Position numbers and translations under genes: made by a program. Source: an uncultured bacterium (GTDB lineage Bacteria; Verrucomicrobiota; Kiritimatiellia; PWTM01). From it: DNA of 33,726 bases. Location: NCBI GenBank assembly GCA_900661335.1, contig CAACVY010000029.1:1-33726 (forward strand). The letters are read 5' to 3'. Position 1 is the first letter of the stretch. Each line of letters opens with the position of its first letter. This document shows, in pieces, positions 8,282 through 16,818 of the stretch. Under the pieces are notes generated by a model that ran no database searches, was not told the origin of the DNA, and worked only from the letters and a program-made list of their open reading frames with translations.

Positions 8282-10069
8282 ATGAGTCGATGGGCGACTA
8301 CCGGAGCGGTCGGGCTGTATGTGGCGTGGTGGGCCGGTGTGCACGCAGGGTTCGCGGTGGACTTTACCAAGGAAAGTGCGGCGGAGAAAGCCGCGCGCAT
8401 GGCGTGGTTCCAGGAGGCGCGGTTCGGGATGTTCATCCACTGGGGCCTGTACGCGATTCCCGCCGGCGAGTGGAAAGGTCAGGAGATACCGGGGATCGGC
8501 GAGTGGATCATGAATCGCGCCAAAATCCCGCTGGTGGAGTACCGTCAGCTCGTGCACCAATTCAATCCCACGCGGTACGATCCGGTCGAATGGGTTCGCA
8601 TCGCGAAGCGGGCAGGAATGCGATACATCGTCATCACGTCCAAGCACCACGACGGGTTCTGCCTCTGGGACTCGAAGGAAACCGACTACGACGTAGCGTC
8701 CACGCCCTATGGGCGCGACGTACTCAAACCGCTTGCCGAAGCGGCCCGCGCCGCTGGACTGCGGATGTGCTTCTACTACTCCATCATGGATTGGCAACAC
8801 CCGAATTACGAACCCCTGCCCGCATGGGATCGCGATCGTCCGGGCCACCGGCCCGACATGGACGCCTACGTTCGGTACATGAAGGCTCAGCTGAAAGAAC
8901 TGATCGAAGGCTATGGGCCGCTGGGGATTTTGTGGTTCGATGGCGAGTGGGAGCCGACGTGGACCCACGAGCGCGGGGTGGACCTCTACAACTACGTCCG
9001 TTCCCTGCAACCGACGATCATTGTGAACAACCGCGTGGACAAAGGCCGCAAGGGAATGGCGGGCATGACGGAGGAAGGCGACTTCGTCGGCGACTACGGC
9101 ACGCCGGAGCAAGAAGTGCCCTCGCGCGGTTTTCCGGAAGGGGTTTACTGGGAGAGCTGCATGACGATCAACGACACGTGGGGCTACAAGAAAAACGACC
9201 ACAATTGGAAATCGGCCACCACGTTGATTCGCACGCTGGTGGACGTGGTGTCCAAAGGTGGGAACCTGCTCTTGAACGTGGGGCCCAAGGCGGATGGTAC
9301 GTTCCCGGACGAGATTGTTGAGCGGCTCGACGCGGTGGGTCGGTGGATGGATGTGAATGGAGAGTCCATCTATGGAACGACCGCAACGCCGTTCGCGCGG
9401 CTGCGGCAGCGGTGCACGAAACGTGACGGGCGGTTGTACGTGCACGTGTTCGAACAACCTGCGTCGGGGGCGGTGGTGTTGCACGGGCTCACCAACCAGG
9501 TGCGTGGCGCCCGGTGGTTGGCGAACGGCACGCCGCTTCGGGTGGTCCAGCGCGATGGGGCGCCGGCGTTGGAGATTCCCGAGGGGTTACCCGATCCGCA
9601 CGACTCGGTAGCGGTCGTGGAGGTGGTGGGAATGCCCGGCGCAGTGGCGACGACGATCGTGCAGGACGACGATGGCACGGTGGAGTTGTCGGCCTCAGAC
9701 GCCCAGCGAGAGGGAGGCGTTCGTTACGACATGACGACCGATAGTTTGGGGCCATGGGTGGGGTCGCAGGACGGCGCGGAATGGGCGTTTCACTTGAAGC
9801 GTCCCGGCGAGTTCCGCGTGGAGATCGAGTACGCGTGCGGTCGAGGCGACGGTGGCGAAGTGCAGGTGACCGTAGTGGACCAAGCCGTGACCGGCGAGGT
9901 GAAATCTACAGGCAGTCCTCACAAATTCCATCGGATGCCGTTAGGTACCTTGAAACTCACCGAAGCTGGCGAATGGCGGAGTACGGTCAGAGCGCGGAAG
10001 TCCGAAACAGCTCGGACGGCCATGTACTTGCGTGCCGTCTATTTGGTGCCGGTCACGCCGGCCCAGTGA
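8282..10069 (+). CDS. Secreted alpha-L-fucosidase, glycoside hydrolase family 29
   Basis: A 595-residue retaining fucosidase. An N-terminal hydrophobic stretch (TTGAVGLYVAWWAGVHAGFA) acts as a signal peptide or anchor. The GH29 barrel shows RFGMFIHWGLYAIPAGEW, ITSKHHDGFCLWDS, and FYYSIMDWQHPNY. The catalytic nucleophile is Asp220 in ILWFDGEWEPTW. The barrel ends with SKGGNLLLNVGPKADG. The region after about residue 360 is a beta-rich C-terminal part of the kind seen in long GH29 enzymes. It would release fucose from fucosylated glycans outside the cytoplasm. It is preceded by an AAAGGAG site. No sulfatase or transporter is adjacent, so the substrate cannot be inferred from context. Confidence 0.95.
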   Translation: MSRWATTGAVGLYVAWWAGVHAGFAVDFTKESAAEKAARMAWFQEARFGMFIHWGLYAIPAGEWKGQEIPGIGEWIMNRAKIPLVEYRQLVHQFNPTRYDPVEWVRIAKRAGMRYIVITSKHHDGFCLWDSKETDYDVASTPYGRDVLKPLAEAARAAGLRMCFYYSIMDWQHPNYEPLPAWDRDRPGHRPDMDAYVRYMKAQLKELIEGYGPLGILWFDGEWEPTWTHERGVDLYNYVRSLQPTIIVNNRVDKGRKGMAGMTEEGDFVGDYGTPEQEVPSRGFPEGVYWESCMTINDTWGYKKNDHNWKSATTLIRTLVDVVSKGGNLLLNVGPKADGTFPDEIVERLDAVGRWMDVNGESIYGTTATPFARLRQRCTKRDGRLYVHVFEQPASGAVVLHGLTNQVRGARWLANGTPLRVVQRDGAPALEIPEGLPDPHDSVAVVEVVGMPGAVATTIVQDDDGTVELSASDAQREGGVRYDMTTDSLGPWVGSQDGAEWAFHLKRPGEFRVEIEYACGRGDGGEVQVTVVDQAVTGEVKSTGSPHKFHRMPLGTLKLTEAGEWRSTVRARKSETARTAMYLRAVYLVPVTPAQ

Positions 10070-10711
10070 GTCGGTACCCAGGCTGGCGAACTTAAGCTTG
10101 ACCGCGCGTTCGTTCGGATGGCCACGGTCCCCGCTGGTGGGGGTGCCCTTCCGCGCGGAGACATCCAGCGCCTATGGAGTTACACGGCTTGAGGGCATCG
10201 AGTTTGGATTTTCCTTGTGCCGCGCTCGGACGGCTACACTTTCTCTGAAATGGCTGCGCGTGACCGTACCGTGGGGGCGCGGATTGGCAAAAGTTCGAAC
10301 TCGCGCTGGGCAAAGGCGGGAGCTCGACTGGCCGCCTCAACGGGGTGAGGACAGGGTGCGGATGTGGCCACACCGCTATGAGTTTCTCAGGAGCCCTTGC
10401 GGTACTCCCCTGGGCGCCTGTGGGTCGCGACGGGTGAGCTGTGCGCGAGGGGACGCTGGATCGCGGCGGATTCATGTGTGAGGCGGCGGGGGACGGCGAA
10501 CATTTCGGCCACCGGGACGGCGAGTGGCTCGGTGAGGGGACTTGCGTGCGCGGGCAAGATGAGTACACGTGCCCATCCTCGTTGGGCAACATTCGGGTCA
10601 ACGCATGCTCACTTCCCTGCACTTGGACGTACCTAGCCAGAGGCCCCCGCGCAATGGGTCAGCCCAAGAGGCTACCAGAAGGCCCTTTTCCCGTAAGCTG
10701 TGGGGATCTGT
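10070..10711. other. Intergenic region without a recognisable gene
   Basis: About 640 bases between the fucosidase stop and the 3' end of a decayed amidotransferase gene on the opposite strand. Open frames exist on both strands (for example minus 10092-10622) but their translations are rich in Pro/Ser/Arg without motifs, as expected from GC-rich non-coding DNA. No tRNA, terminator with a T run, or repeat was recognised. Confidence 0.45.
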
Positions 10712-11412
10712 TTAGGCCCGAGTTCGTTTCAAAAAAGTCAGGAGGGACATCAGCCAGTGGAGCGCTCGGTACTGCTCGGGCGTCGCGGCCAGAATTCGTT
10801 CTTTGGGCTGAACGTAGGGGGTCAGGGCCGAGCTCCGAACTGCCCTGAGCGACCATTCCCCGTACCAGCTCGGTAGTGGCTTCGAGGTAAAACTGCAGCC
10901 CGACCACGGAGCTTCCCAGTTGGAACGCTTGGTGCTCGCACGCCTCGCTTCGGGCGAGATGGACAGCTCCCAGGAGTAGATCGAAAATGTCTCCATGCCA
11001 TTGGAACGTTTTGAAGGCCGGAGGAAACTCGAACGACGCAGCGTCCTTCGACCGAACACCTTGGACCGGGCACCAGGCGATGTCTTTGTACCGGTTGGAA
11101 TACACCTTGGCTCCCATGGCGCTGGCGATGAGTTGTGCCCCCCAGGCAAACCCCCAACACGGGTTGGCCCAATGCGATCCACCGCCGTAGAAACTCTTTT
11201 CCCGGAGCGGGCGAAGGAAACTTCTCTTCATCTCATCATTGACGCTCATCGGCCCGCCCATTACGATCAGGAAGTGACTCTGGGATGGATCGAGCAAAAG
11301 GATCCGATTCGAAGAACCGCGTGGCGGTGATGTCACCCCCCCGCTCCTTCAGCCGCGTTTCGAAGTCGCCGAGTCCTTCGCACGGATCATGTTGAAATTA
11401 ATGCGGACGCAT
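10712..11412 (-). pseudogene. Decayed class I glutamine amidotransferase (GMP-synthase-like, YfeJ type)
   Basis: A recognisable GATase1 protein survives in pieces across three minus-strand frames. An ATG at 11412 with GAGGAG about 8 bases upstream starts MRPH, then TAA at 11398-11400, then FQHDPCEGLG. The frame shifts near 11285-11300 before FLIVMGGPMSVNDE. It shifts again near 11194-11200 (AAGAG for an expected AAGGAG) into PVLGVCLG, the nucleophile motif. It shifts back in a six-base C run at 11138-11143 (plus strand) into GAQLIASAMGAKVYSN. The last shift is in the G run at 10817-10821, before YVQPKERILAATPEQYRA. The catalytic His is also replaced (QFYLE for QFHLE). Lesions in homopolymers could be sequencing errors, but the stop and the His-to-Tyr change argue for real decay. 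Confidence 0.8.
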
Positions 11413-11796
11413 CTCGCATTCTCCTCGATCCAATGTTCATCCCACGGTTTCTATGGGGGATGCTCCTGTAGGGGTGATTCTAGCGCGTTCCCAGAACTTA
11501 CGCACGCATATGGCCATGGGTTTGTCAAATTTCCATGCTGGGTTGGGTCGTGCCCCGGTCCACCATGACGCAGTTCGGTCGAGGTAAGTCCCACACCCGT
11601 TGGTGATGTTCGACAGGACACTCGGGCATGTTGCCTTTGGGCCCGATGGTTTCATCGCAACCTGTCCTCCTGAACGTGTCGCCCGAGTACGGAAACATCG
11701 CCTGGAAGGTACGCCGCAGGGGTATCTCGGGCCCTTTGATTCGGCACTGGAGGCCTAGCGGCCCCGACGACGGCATGTCTTGTGGACTGGATGGAC
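11413..11796. other. Intergenic region upstream of the V-ATPase operon, possible gene relic
   Basis: About 380 bases between the 5' end of the amidotransferase pseudogene and the V-ATPase promoter region. Minus-strand frames here give fragments that look somewhat protein-like (for example KGNMPECPVEHH and KFDKPMAICVRKFWERA, in different frames). I cannot assign them to a family. They might be a second decayed gene or chance. Confidence 0.3.
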
Positions 11797-11825
11797 TTGA
11801 GGTCCGGGGAACAGATGGGTAGCAT
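11797..11825 (+). promoter_or_regulatory. Candidate promoter of the V-ATPase operon
   Basis: TTGAGG (11797-11802) and TAGCAT (11820-11825) are spaced by 17 bases, each with four of six consensus matches. They lie about 45 bases before the subunit E start. Found by eye; tentative. Confidence 0.3.
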
Positions 11826-11855
11826 ATTTCTCTCCGAAACTCGGTCGAGTCCCCG

Positions 11856-11862
11856 AAAGGAG
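11856..11862 (+). promoter_or_regulatory. Ribosome binding site fixing the subunit E start
   Basis: AAAGGAG lies six bases before ATG 11869. It supports this internal start over the upstream in-frame codon at 11782, whose extra 29 residues resemble no subunit E. Confidence 0.75.
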
Positions 11863-11868
11863 CCGGTC

Positions 11869-12525
11869 ATGGCCGAAGAGCTACAACATTTGATCGAACG
11901 GATTCACGCCGACGCAATCGAGAAGGCGGAAAAAGAAGCGGCGCAAATCCTCGCCCAAGCGCGAGAAAAGGCGGCGGAGGAAATCCGTCAAGCCGAGGCC
12001 CGCGCCAAGGCGATGCTCGAACAGGCTCGCCAGGAAGCTGAAATCTACGTGGAGCGGAGCCGGCGTACGTTGGAGCAAGCTGCTCGCGACCTTCTGATCA
12101 CCGTGGGCCAGGGTGTGGAAAACATCCTGAAGGACATCGTGGGCGAAGCCGTGGATCGCGCGGTGGACAGTACAATGTTGCAGCAGATGATGCTGGAAAT
12201 TGTTCGGTCGTATTGCGCTCGGGACGGGCAGGAAAGCCGAATCGAGTTCCTCATCAGCCCGCAAGATCAGGAAAGGATCGTCGCCTTTTTCGCTGGGTTG
12301 TATCAGCAAAAGTTGGTCCAGGGGGTGACCATCCGAGCGGACCCGACGATTTCCAAGGGGTTCCGGGTATCCTTTAAAGACGGCCACGTCTACCACGATT
12401 TTACGACGTTTGCGATCGCCGAAGCGTTGTGTCGGTTCTTGCGTCCCCATTTGGCTGAGATCGTGCATCGGGCCGCTGCGGAAACCGGGAACGGACACTC
12501 TGAACCAGGTGCCTCCCGTCCATGA
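11869..12525 (+). CDS. atpE: V-type ATPase subunit E (peripheral stalk)
   Basis: A 218-residue protein beginning MAEELQHLIERIHADAIEKA. The first ~110 residues form a long charged coiled coil rich in Ala, Glu, Lys and Arg (EKEAAQILAQAREKAAEEI), as in the peripheral-stalk E subunit. A globular C-terminal domain follows and contains ADPTISKGFRVSFKDG, a hallmark of the family. E normally pairs with a G/H subunit to form the stator that holds A3B3 against I. No G/H gene is seen here. It is the first gene of the operon; its TGA overlaps the next ATG (ATGA at 12522-12525), so translation is coupled. The symbol denotes the V-type subunit, not the F-type c subunit. Confidence 0.9.
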   Translation: MAEELQHLIERIHADAIEKAEKEAAQILAQAREKAAEEIRQAEARAKAMLEQARQEAEIYVERSRRTLEQAARDLLITVGQGVENILKDIVGEAVDRAVDSTMLQQMMLEIVRSYCARDGQESRIEFLISPQDQERIVAFFAGLYQQKLVQGVTIRADPTISKGFRVSFKDGHVYHDFTTFAIAEALCRFLRPHLAEIVHRAAAETGNGHSEPGASRP

Positions 12526-13082
12526 AATACCCTTACCTGGTCGCATCGCTGCCGGCGTTGGCGTTTGGTGCGCCGCCGTCCATGTCCCTGGATCGGTTTC
12601 GGGCGTTGTGCCGGGAGCAGTTGACGTCTAAGGACTACGCGGAGTTGGACGCGTTGTTGGAGGGGGGGCCTGCACGCTCGTGGTTTGTGCACACCTGGCG
12701 GCACCGCGAAACCCAGCTACGCAACGCCGTGGCCCGTGCGAGGGCGGCGCGTCGGAGCGTGGAGGTCCGGCCTTATGTTCGGGAGCATGCTGGATTCGAC
12801 GTGGCGTTGGAGCGCGCGGTGTCGGACGCGATGAGTCATGCCAATCCTCTCGAGCGGGAAATGGAGCTGGAGCACATCCGGTGGCATCTCGCCGAGGAGC
12901 TTGCGCGCTTCCACGAGTTCGACTTGGAAGGGGTGTTATCGTATGCGCTCCGGCTTCGGATCGCGGAGCGTCTCCAAGGCTGGAACGAGGGGCTCGGTCG
13001 GCGGCGGGCGGACGAGTGGCAGGATCGTGCCGCGGAGCGCGCGAGGGCGGCGGGGCTGACTGGGATCGGTGAGACACCATGA
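12522..13082 (+). CDS. DUF2764 family protein of the V-ATPase operon
   Basis: A 186-residue protein starting MKYPYLVASLPALAFGAPPS, the characteristic N-terminus of DUF2764. That family is found between subunits E and A in V-ATPase operons of Chlamydiae, Bacteroidetes, Planctomycetes and spirochaetes. The rest is helical and Arg/Glu-rich. The family has no proven function. Its fixed place in operons lacking subunit C makes a role as the missing central-shaft socket or an assembly factor plausible, but this is inference. Both ends overlap neighbours by ATGA (with E at 12522 and with A at 13079), so its stoichiometry is probably tied to theirs. Confidence 0.85.
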   Translation: MKYPYLVASLPALAFGAPPSMSLDRFRALCREQLTSKDYAELDALLEGGPARSWFVHTWRHRETQLRNAVARARAARRSVEVRPYVREHAGFDVALERAVSDAMSHANPLEREMELEHIRWHLAEELARFHEFDLEGVLSYALRLRIAERLQGWNEGLGRRRADEWQDRAAERARAAGLTGIGETP

Positions 13083-14818
13083 GCGAGAACATTGGGAAAA
13101 TCATCGGCATCAACGGCAACCTTCTGACGGTGGAGTTCGAAAAACCCGTCACGCAGAACGAAGTCGCCTACGCGATGCGCGGCGACTTGCGACTGAAATC
13201 GGAGGTCATCCGGGTGCGCGGCCGGCACGCGGAGTTGCAGGTGTTCGAGGAAACCACCGGGCTGCGTGAAGGCGACGCGGTCGTGTTCACCGGCGAGCTG
13301 CTCTCAGTGGAGCTGGGACCCGGGCTGCTCGGACAGGTGTTCGATGGCCTCCAGAATCCCCTGCCTAAATTGGCGGAGAAATGTGGGTTTTTCTTACAAC
13401 CCGGTGTCTATCTAGACGCGTTGCCGCGCGACCGCCGTTGGGCATTCACACCCATCGCCAAAGTTGGACAGGTTGTGCGGCCCGGGGATACTCTGGGCAC
13501 GGTGCCGGAGGGAATTTTCTCGCATCGGATCATGGTGCCCTTTGCGCTGTCCAAGGAGCGCAATTGGACAGTGGACTCCGTAGCGATGGCCGGAGAATAC
13601 GCTGTCGAGGACGTGATTGCACGGCTTCGCAACGAGCGGAACGAAACGGTGGACGTGCGCTTGGTGCAACGGTGGCCGGTGAAGATCCCGATTCGGGCGT
13701 ACGAAGAACGTCTACGTCCAACGGAGCCGCTGGTGACTCAGATCCGCATTATCGACACCATGTTTCCGGTCGCGCGAGGTGGCACCTATTGTATTCCAGG
13801 TCCGTTCGGCGCGGGTAAGACCGTTCTGCAACAGCTCACTAGCCGCTACGCGGATGTGGACATCGTCGTGATCGCGGCTTGCGGTGAACGCGCGGGCGAA
13901 GTCGTCGAAACGCTGCGGGAGTTTCCGGAGCTCCAGGACCCTCGAACCGGCCGTACCTTGATGGAGCGCACGTTGATTGTCTGCAACACCAGCTCCATGC
14001 CCGTCGCGGCGCGCGAGGCGTCGGTGTATACGGCCGTGACGATTGCGGAGTACTACCGGCAGATGGGATTGAACGTGTTGCTGTTGGCGGACTCCACGTC
14101 GCGATGGGCCCAGGCCTTGCGGGAAATGTCCGGCCGGTTGGAGGAAATCCCGGGCGAGGAAGCCTTCCCCGCGTACTTGGAGTCCGTGATCGCCGCGTTC
14201 TACGAGCGCGCGGGGCTCGTGCGGCTGTACGACGGTTCCATGGGATCGGTGACCATCGGTGGAACGGTCAGCCCTGCGGGTGGCAACTTCGAGGAGCCGG
14301 TGACCCAAAGTACGCTGAAAGTCGTCGGTGCGTTCCACGGGTTGTCGCGTGAGCGATCCGACCAACGGCGATACCCGGCCATCCATCCCTTGGAGTCCTG
14401 GAGTAAGTACGAGAGCATTGTGCCGGCCGAGCAGGTCGCGCTGGCTCGCGGCGTGCTTTTCCGCGGCAACGACGTAAGCCAGATGATGAAAGTCGTCGGC
14501 GAGGAAGGCACGTCCATCGAGGACTTTGTCACGTACTTGAAGGCCGAGTACTTGGACGCGGTGTACTTGCAGCAGGACGCCTACCATCCGGTGGACGCCG
14601 CGACGCCTCCCACCCGTCAGCGGTACGTGTTCGATCGGATCGTGCGGATTCTGAAGACGAAGATGTCGTTCGAATCGCGGGATGCAGCGCGCCGCTTTTT
14701 CCAGCGGCTGACGCAGGTCACCAAGGACTGGAATCGTTCGGAGTGGGAGAGCGGAGAGTTCCGAGAGATTGAGGGCCGGATCAACAAGATGGTGGCGGAG
14801 GTGGCCGACTATGCATAA
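13079..14818 (+). CDS. atpA: V-type ATPase catalytic subunit A
   Basis: A 579-residue catalytic subunit. The N-terminal barrel ([16 protein letters not shown]) is followed by the non-homologous insertion typical of A subunits. The Walker A motif GPFGAGKTV lies near residues 240-248, and Walker B near [19 protein letters not shown]. The motif GEEAFPAYL follows, and [13 protein letters not shown] is also family-typical. Length matches bacterial A subunits and there is no intein. Three copies alternate with B in the head, hydrolysing or making ATP. The start is the ATGA overlap with DUF2764. The TAA at 14816 lies inside the start of B (8 base overlap). Confidence 0.97.
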   Translation: MSENIGKIIGINGNLLTVEFEKPVTQNEVAYAMRGDLRLKSEVIRVRGRHAELQVFEETTGLREGDAVVFTGELLSVELGPGLLGQVFDGLQNPLPKLAEKCGFFLQPGVYLDALPRDRRWAFTPIAKVGQVVRPGDTLGTVPEGIFSHRIMVPFALSKERNWTVDSVAMAGEYAVEDVIARLRNERNETVDVRLVQRWPVKIPIRAYEERLRPTEPLVTQIRIIDTMFPVARGGTYCIPGPFGAGKTVLQQLTSRYADVDIVVIAACGERAGEVVETLREFPELQDPRTGRTLMERTLIVCNTSSMPVAAREASVYTAVTIAEYYRQMGLNVLLLADSTSRWAQALREMSGRLEEIPGEEAFPAYLESVIAAFYERAGLVRLYDGSMGSVTIGGTVSPAGGNFEEPVTQSTLKVVGAFHGLSRERSDQRRYPAIHPLESWSKYESIVPAEQVALARGVLFRGNDVSQMMKVVGEEGTSIEDFVTYLKAEYLDAVYLQQDAYHPVDAATPPTRQRYVFDRIVRILKTKMSFESRDAARRFFQRLTQVTKDWNRSEWESGEFREIEGRINKMVAEVADYA

Positions 14819-16154
14819 GGTGTACCATCGGATCGAGCGCATCGCGGGCAACGTCATCACGGTGCATGCCACCGGGGTCGGCTACCGCGAGCTGGCCCAG
14901 GTGACCAGTCCTCGCGGCACGTCATTGGCCCAGGTAATTCGCATCGAGGGCGGACGCGTGGACCTGCAGGTATTCGCGGGCAGTCGCGGCATTTCGACGG
15001 ACTCGCAGGTGCGCTTTTTGGGCCACACCATGCAGGTACCGTTTTCCGACGCGTTGCTCGGGCGGATTTTCACGGGCAGCGGCCAGCCGCGTGACGGCGG
15101 GCCCGCCATCTACGAGAACCTGATCGAGATCGGTGGTCCCTCCGTGAACCCCGCCAAACGCATCATCCCACGCAACATGGTGCGGACCGGGATCCCGATG
15201 ATCGACGTGTTCAACACGTTGGTCGAGTCGCAAAAGCTACCGATCTTTTCCGTGGCCGGCGAGCCCTACAATCCGCTACTGGCCCGCATCGCGCTCCAGG
15301 CGGAGGTAGACCTGATCATCTTGGGCGGCATGGGCTTGAAGTACGACGACTACCTGTTTTTCCGCGACACGTTGGAAAAAGAAGGCGCTCTCTCGCGCTC
15401 GATCATGTTCATCCACACGGCGGCCGACCCAGTGGTCGAATGCTTGTTGGTGCCGGATATCTCGCTGGCGGTGGCGGAGCAGTTCGCGCTCCAGAACCGA
15501 CGCGTGCTCGTGTTGCTCACGGATATGACGAACTTCTGCGACGCGCTGAAAGAAATCGCCATCACCATGGAGCAGATCCCGTCCAACCGTGGCTACCCGG
15601 GGGACTTGTACAGCCAGTTGGCGCGTCGGTACGAAAAGGCAGTGGATTTCGACACGGCGGGCTCCATCACTGTTCTGGCGGTGACGACGATGCCCGGCGA
15701 CGACGTGACCCACCCCGTGCCGGACAACACCGGCTATATTACCGAAGGGCAGTTCTATCTCCGCAATGGGCGCATCGAGCCATTTGGTTCGCTCAGCCGA
15801 CTCAAGCAGCTGGTTAATGCCCGTACCCGCGAAGACCACCGCACGATTATGAACACCATGATCCAGCTGTACGCGAGCTACAAAGAGACGCTCGAAAAAC
15901 AGGCGATGGGCTTTCGTATGAGCCAGTGGGACCGCAAACTGCTCAAGTATGGGCAACTATTTGAGGAGCGGATGATGGACCTGCGCGTGAACATTCCGTT
16001 GGAGCGCGCGCTGGACCTCGGGTGGGAAATTCTGGCGGAGTGCTTCGAGCCGGAGGAAACCGCGATCCCCACTCGGCTGATCGAAAAGTTCTGGCCTCGC
16101 CAGCGCGCGGAGATCGAAACTGCCTCGGCGCAGCCGGCCACTGTGGGAACCTAA
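14811..16154 (+). CDS. atpB: V-type ATPase regulatory subunit B
   Basis: A 447-residue non-catalytic subunit from ATG 14811 ([20 protein letters not shown]). The longer in-frame opening upstream lies inside subunit A and gives an implausible Arg/Trp-rich N-terminus, so I reject it. There is no Walker A motif: the corresponding region reads [19 protein letters not shown], as expected for [19 protein letters not shown] and [22 protein letters not shown] are conserved B motifs. B alternates with A in the hexamer and contributes an arginine finger. The gene overlaps A by 8 bases and abuts D (TAA then ATG), consistent with one transcript. Confidence 0.97.
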   Translation: MHKVYHRIERIAGNVITVHATGVGYRELAQVTSPRGTSLAQVIRIEGGRVDLQVFAGSRGISTDSQVRFLGHTMQVPFSDALLGRIFTGSGQPRDGGPAIYENLIEIGGPSVNPAKRIIPRNMVRTGIPMIDVFNTLVESQKLPIFSVAGEPYNPLLARIALQAEVDLIILGGMGLKYDDYLFFRDTLEKEGALSRSIMFIHTAADPVVECLLVPDISLAVAEQFALQNRRVLVLLTDMTNFCDALKEIAITMEQIPSNRGYPGDLYSQLARRYEKAVDFDTAGSITVLAVTTMPGDDVTHPVPDNTGYITEGQFYLRNGRIEPFGSLSRLKQLVNARTREDHRTIMNTMIQLYASYKETLEKQAMGFRMSQWDRKLLKYGQLFEERMMDLRVNIPLERALDLGWEILAECFEPEETAIPTRLIEKFWPRQRAEIETASAQPATVGT

Positions 16155-16763
16155 ATGGCGCGGATCAAACACACCAAGAACGAGCTCAAGGCGCAGCGGG
16201 ATGCGCTGGCTCGCTACCAGCGGTACCTGCCCACGCTGCAGCTCAAGAAGCAGCAGTTGCAGCTGGAAGTGCGCAACGTGGAGTCGCGCCTGGAACAACA
16301 CCGCGCCGCGACTGAGGAGTTGCGCCGCCAGTTGGAGAGCTGGGTTCGACTCTTGGCCGAGCCCGTCGATCTCGACTCGTACTTGCGCTTGACCCAGGTC
16401 CGCGTCGGTACCAGCAACATCGCCGGCGTGACGATTCCGGTGCTCGAGTCGGTGGAATTCGAACGCGAAGTCCCTGACTTGTTCCAGACACCCGCGTGGG
16501 TGGACGATGCGCTCAATGTGTTGGAGGAACTCATGCGCCGCAGGGTTCAGGAACTCGTGTTGGAGCAGCAGTTGAGCGCGCTGAGGGCCGAGCTCCGCAC
16601 AACGTCGCAGCGCGTGAACCTCTTCGAAAAAGTGAAAATTCCCGAGACGCGCGAGAACATCCGCGTGATCCGGATTTTCCTCGGCGATCAAATGACGGCC
16701 GAGATCGCTCGAGCCAAGATTGCCAAGGGCAAGTCGGCCGAACGGGTGACATCGGCAGGATGA
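16155..16763 (+). CDS. atpD: V-type ATPase subunit D (central shaft)
   Basis: A 202-residue, almost entirely helical protein. It begins MARIKHTKNELKAQRDALAR, the typical subunit D N-terminus, and ends with RRVNLFEK-like RVNLFEKVKIP, then IRVIRIFLGD, which is the conserved C-terminal helix. The two long helices form the rotor axle inside the A3B3 ring. In most A/V-ATPases D is joined by F and C; neither gene is found here. ATG 16155 immediately follows the subunit B stop. A 55 base gap precedes subunit I. Confidence 0.94.
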   Translation: MARIKHTKNELKAQRDALARYQRYLPTLQLKKQQLQLEVRNVESRLEQHRAATEELRRQLESWVRLLAEPVDLDSYLRLTQVRVGTSNIAGVTIPVLESVEFEREVPDLFQTPAWVDDALNVLEELMRRRVQELVLEQQLSALRAELRTTSQRVNLFEKVKIPETRENIRVIRIFLGDQMTAEIARAKIAKGKSAERVTSAG

Positions 16764-16818
16764 TGCAAGGGAGACAGACATCGGTCCGCCGGGCCGTGCG
16801 CCGAGGGGGAAGGCACCC

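Noticed and set aside
8027-9484. Minus-strand 485-codon frame opposite the fucosidase gene
   Set aside because: It is fully antisense to a clear GH29 gene and its sequence is His/Arg/Pro-rich without any family pattern.
10659-11336. Minus-strand 225-codon frame taken as an intact gene
   Set aside because: It contains pieces of a glutamine amidotransferase but joins them through frameshifts, misses the N-terminus and the true C-terminus, and lacks the catalytic Cys and His; reported as a pseudogene instead.
13079-14818. Intein in V-ATPase subunit A
   Set aside because: The Walker A region (GPFGAGKTV) is continuous and the protein has the normal length of 579 residues.
13712-14872. Minus-strand 386-codon frame opposite V-ATPase subunit A
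   Set aside because: Antisense shadow of a highly conserved gene, with no ribosome site or domain.
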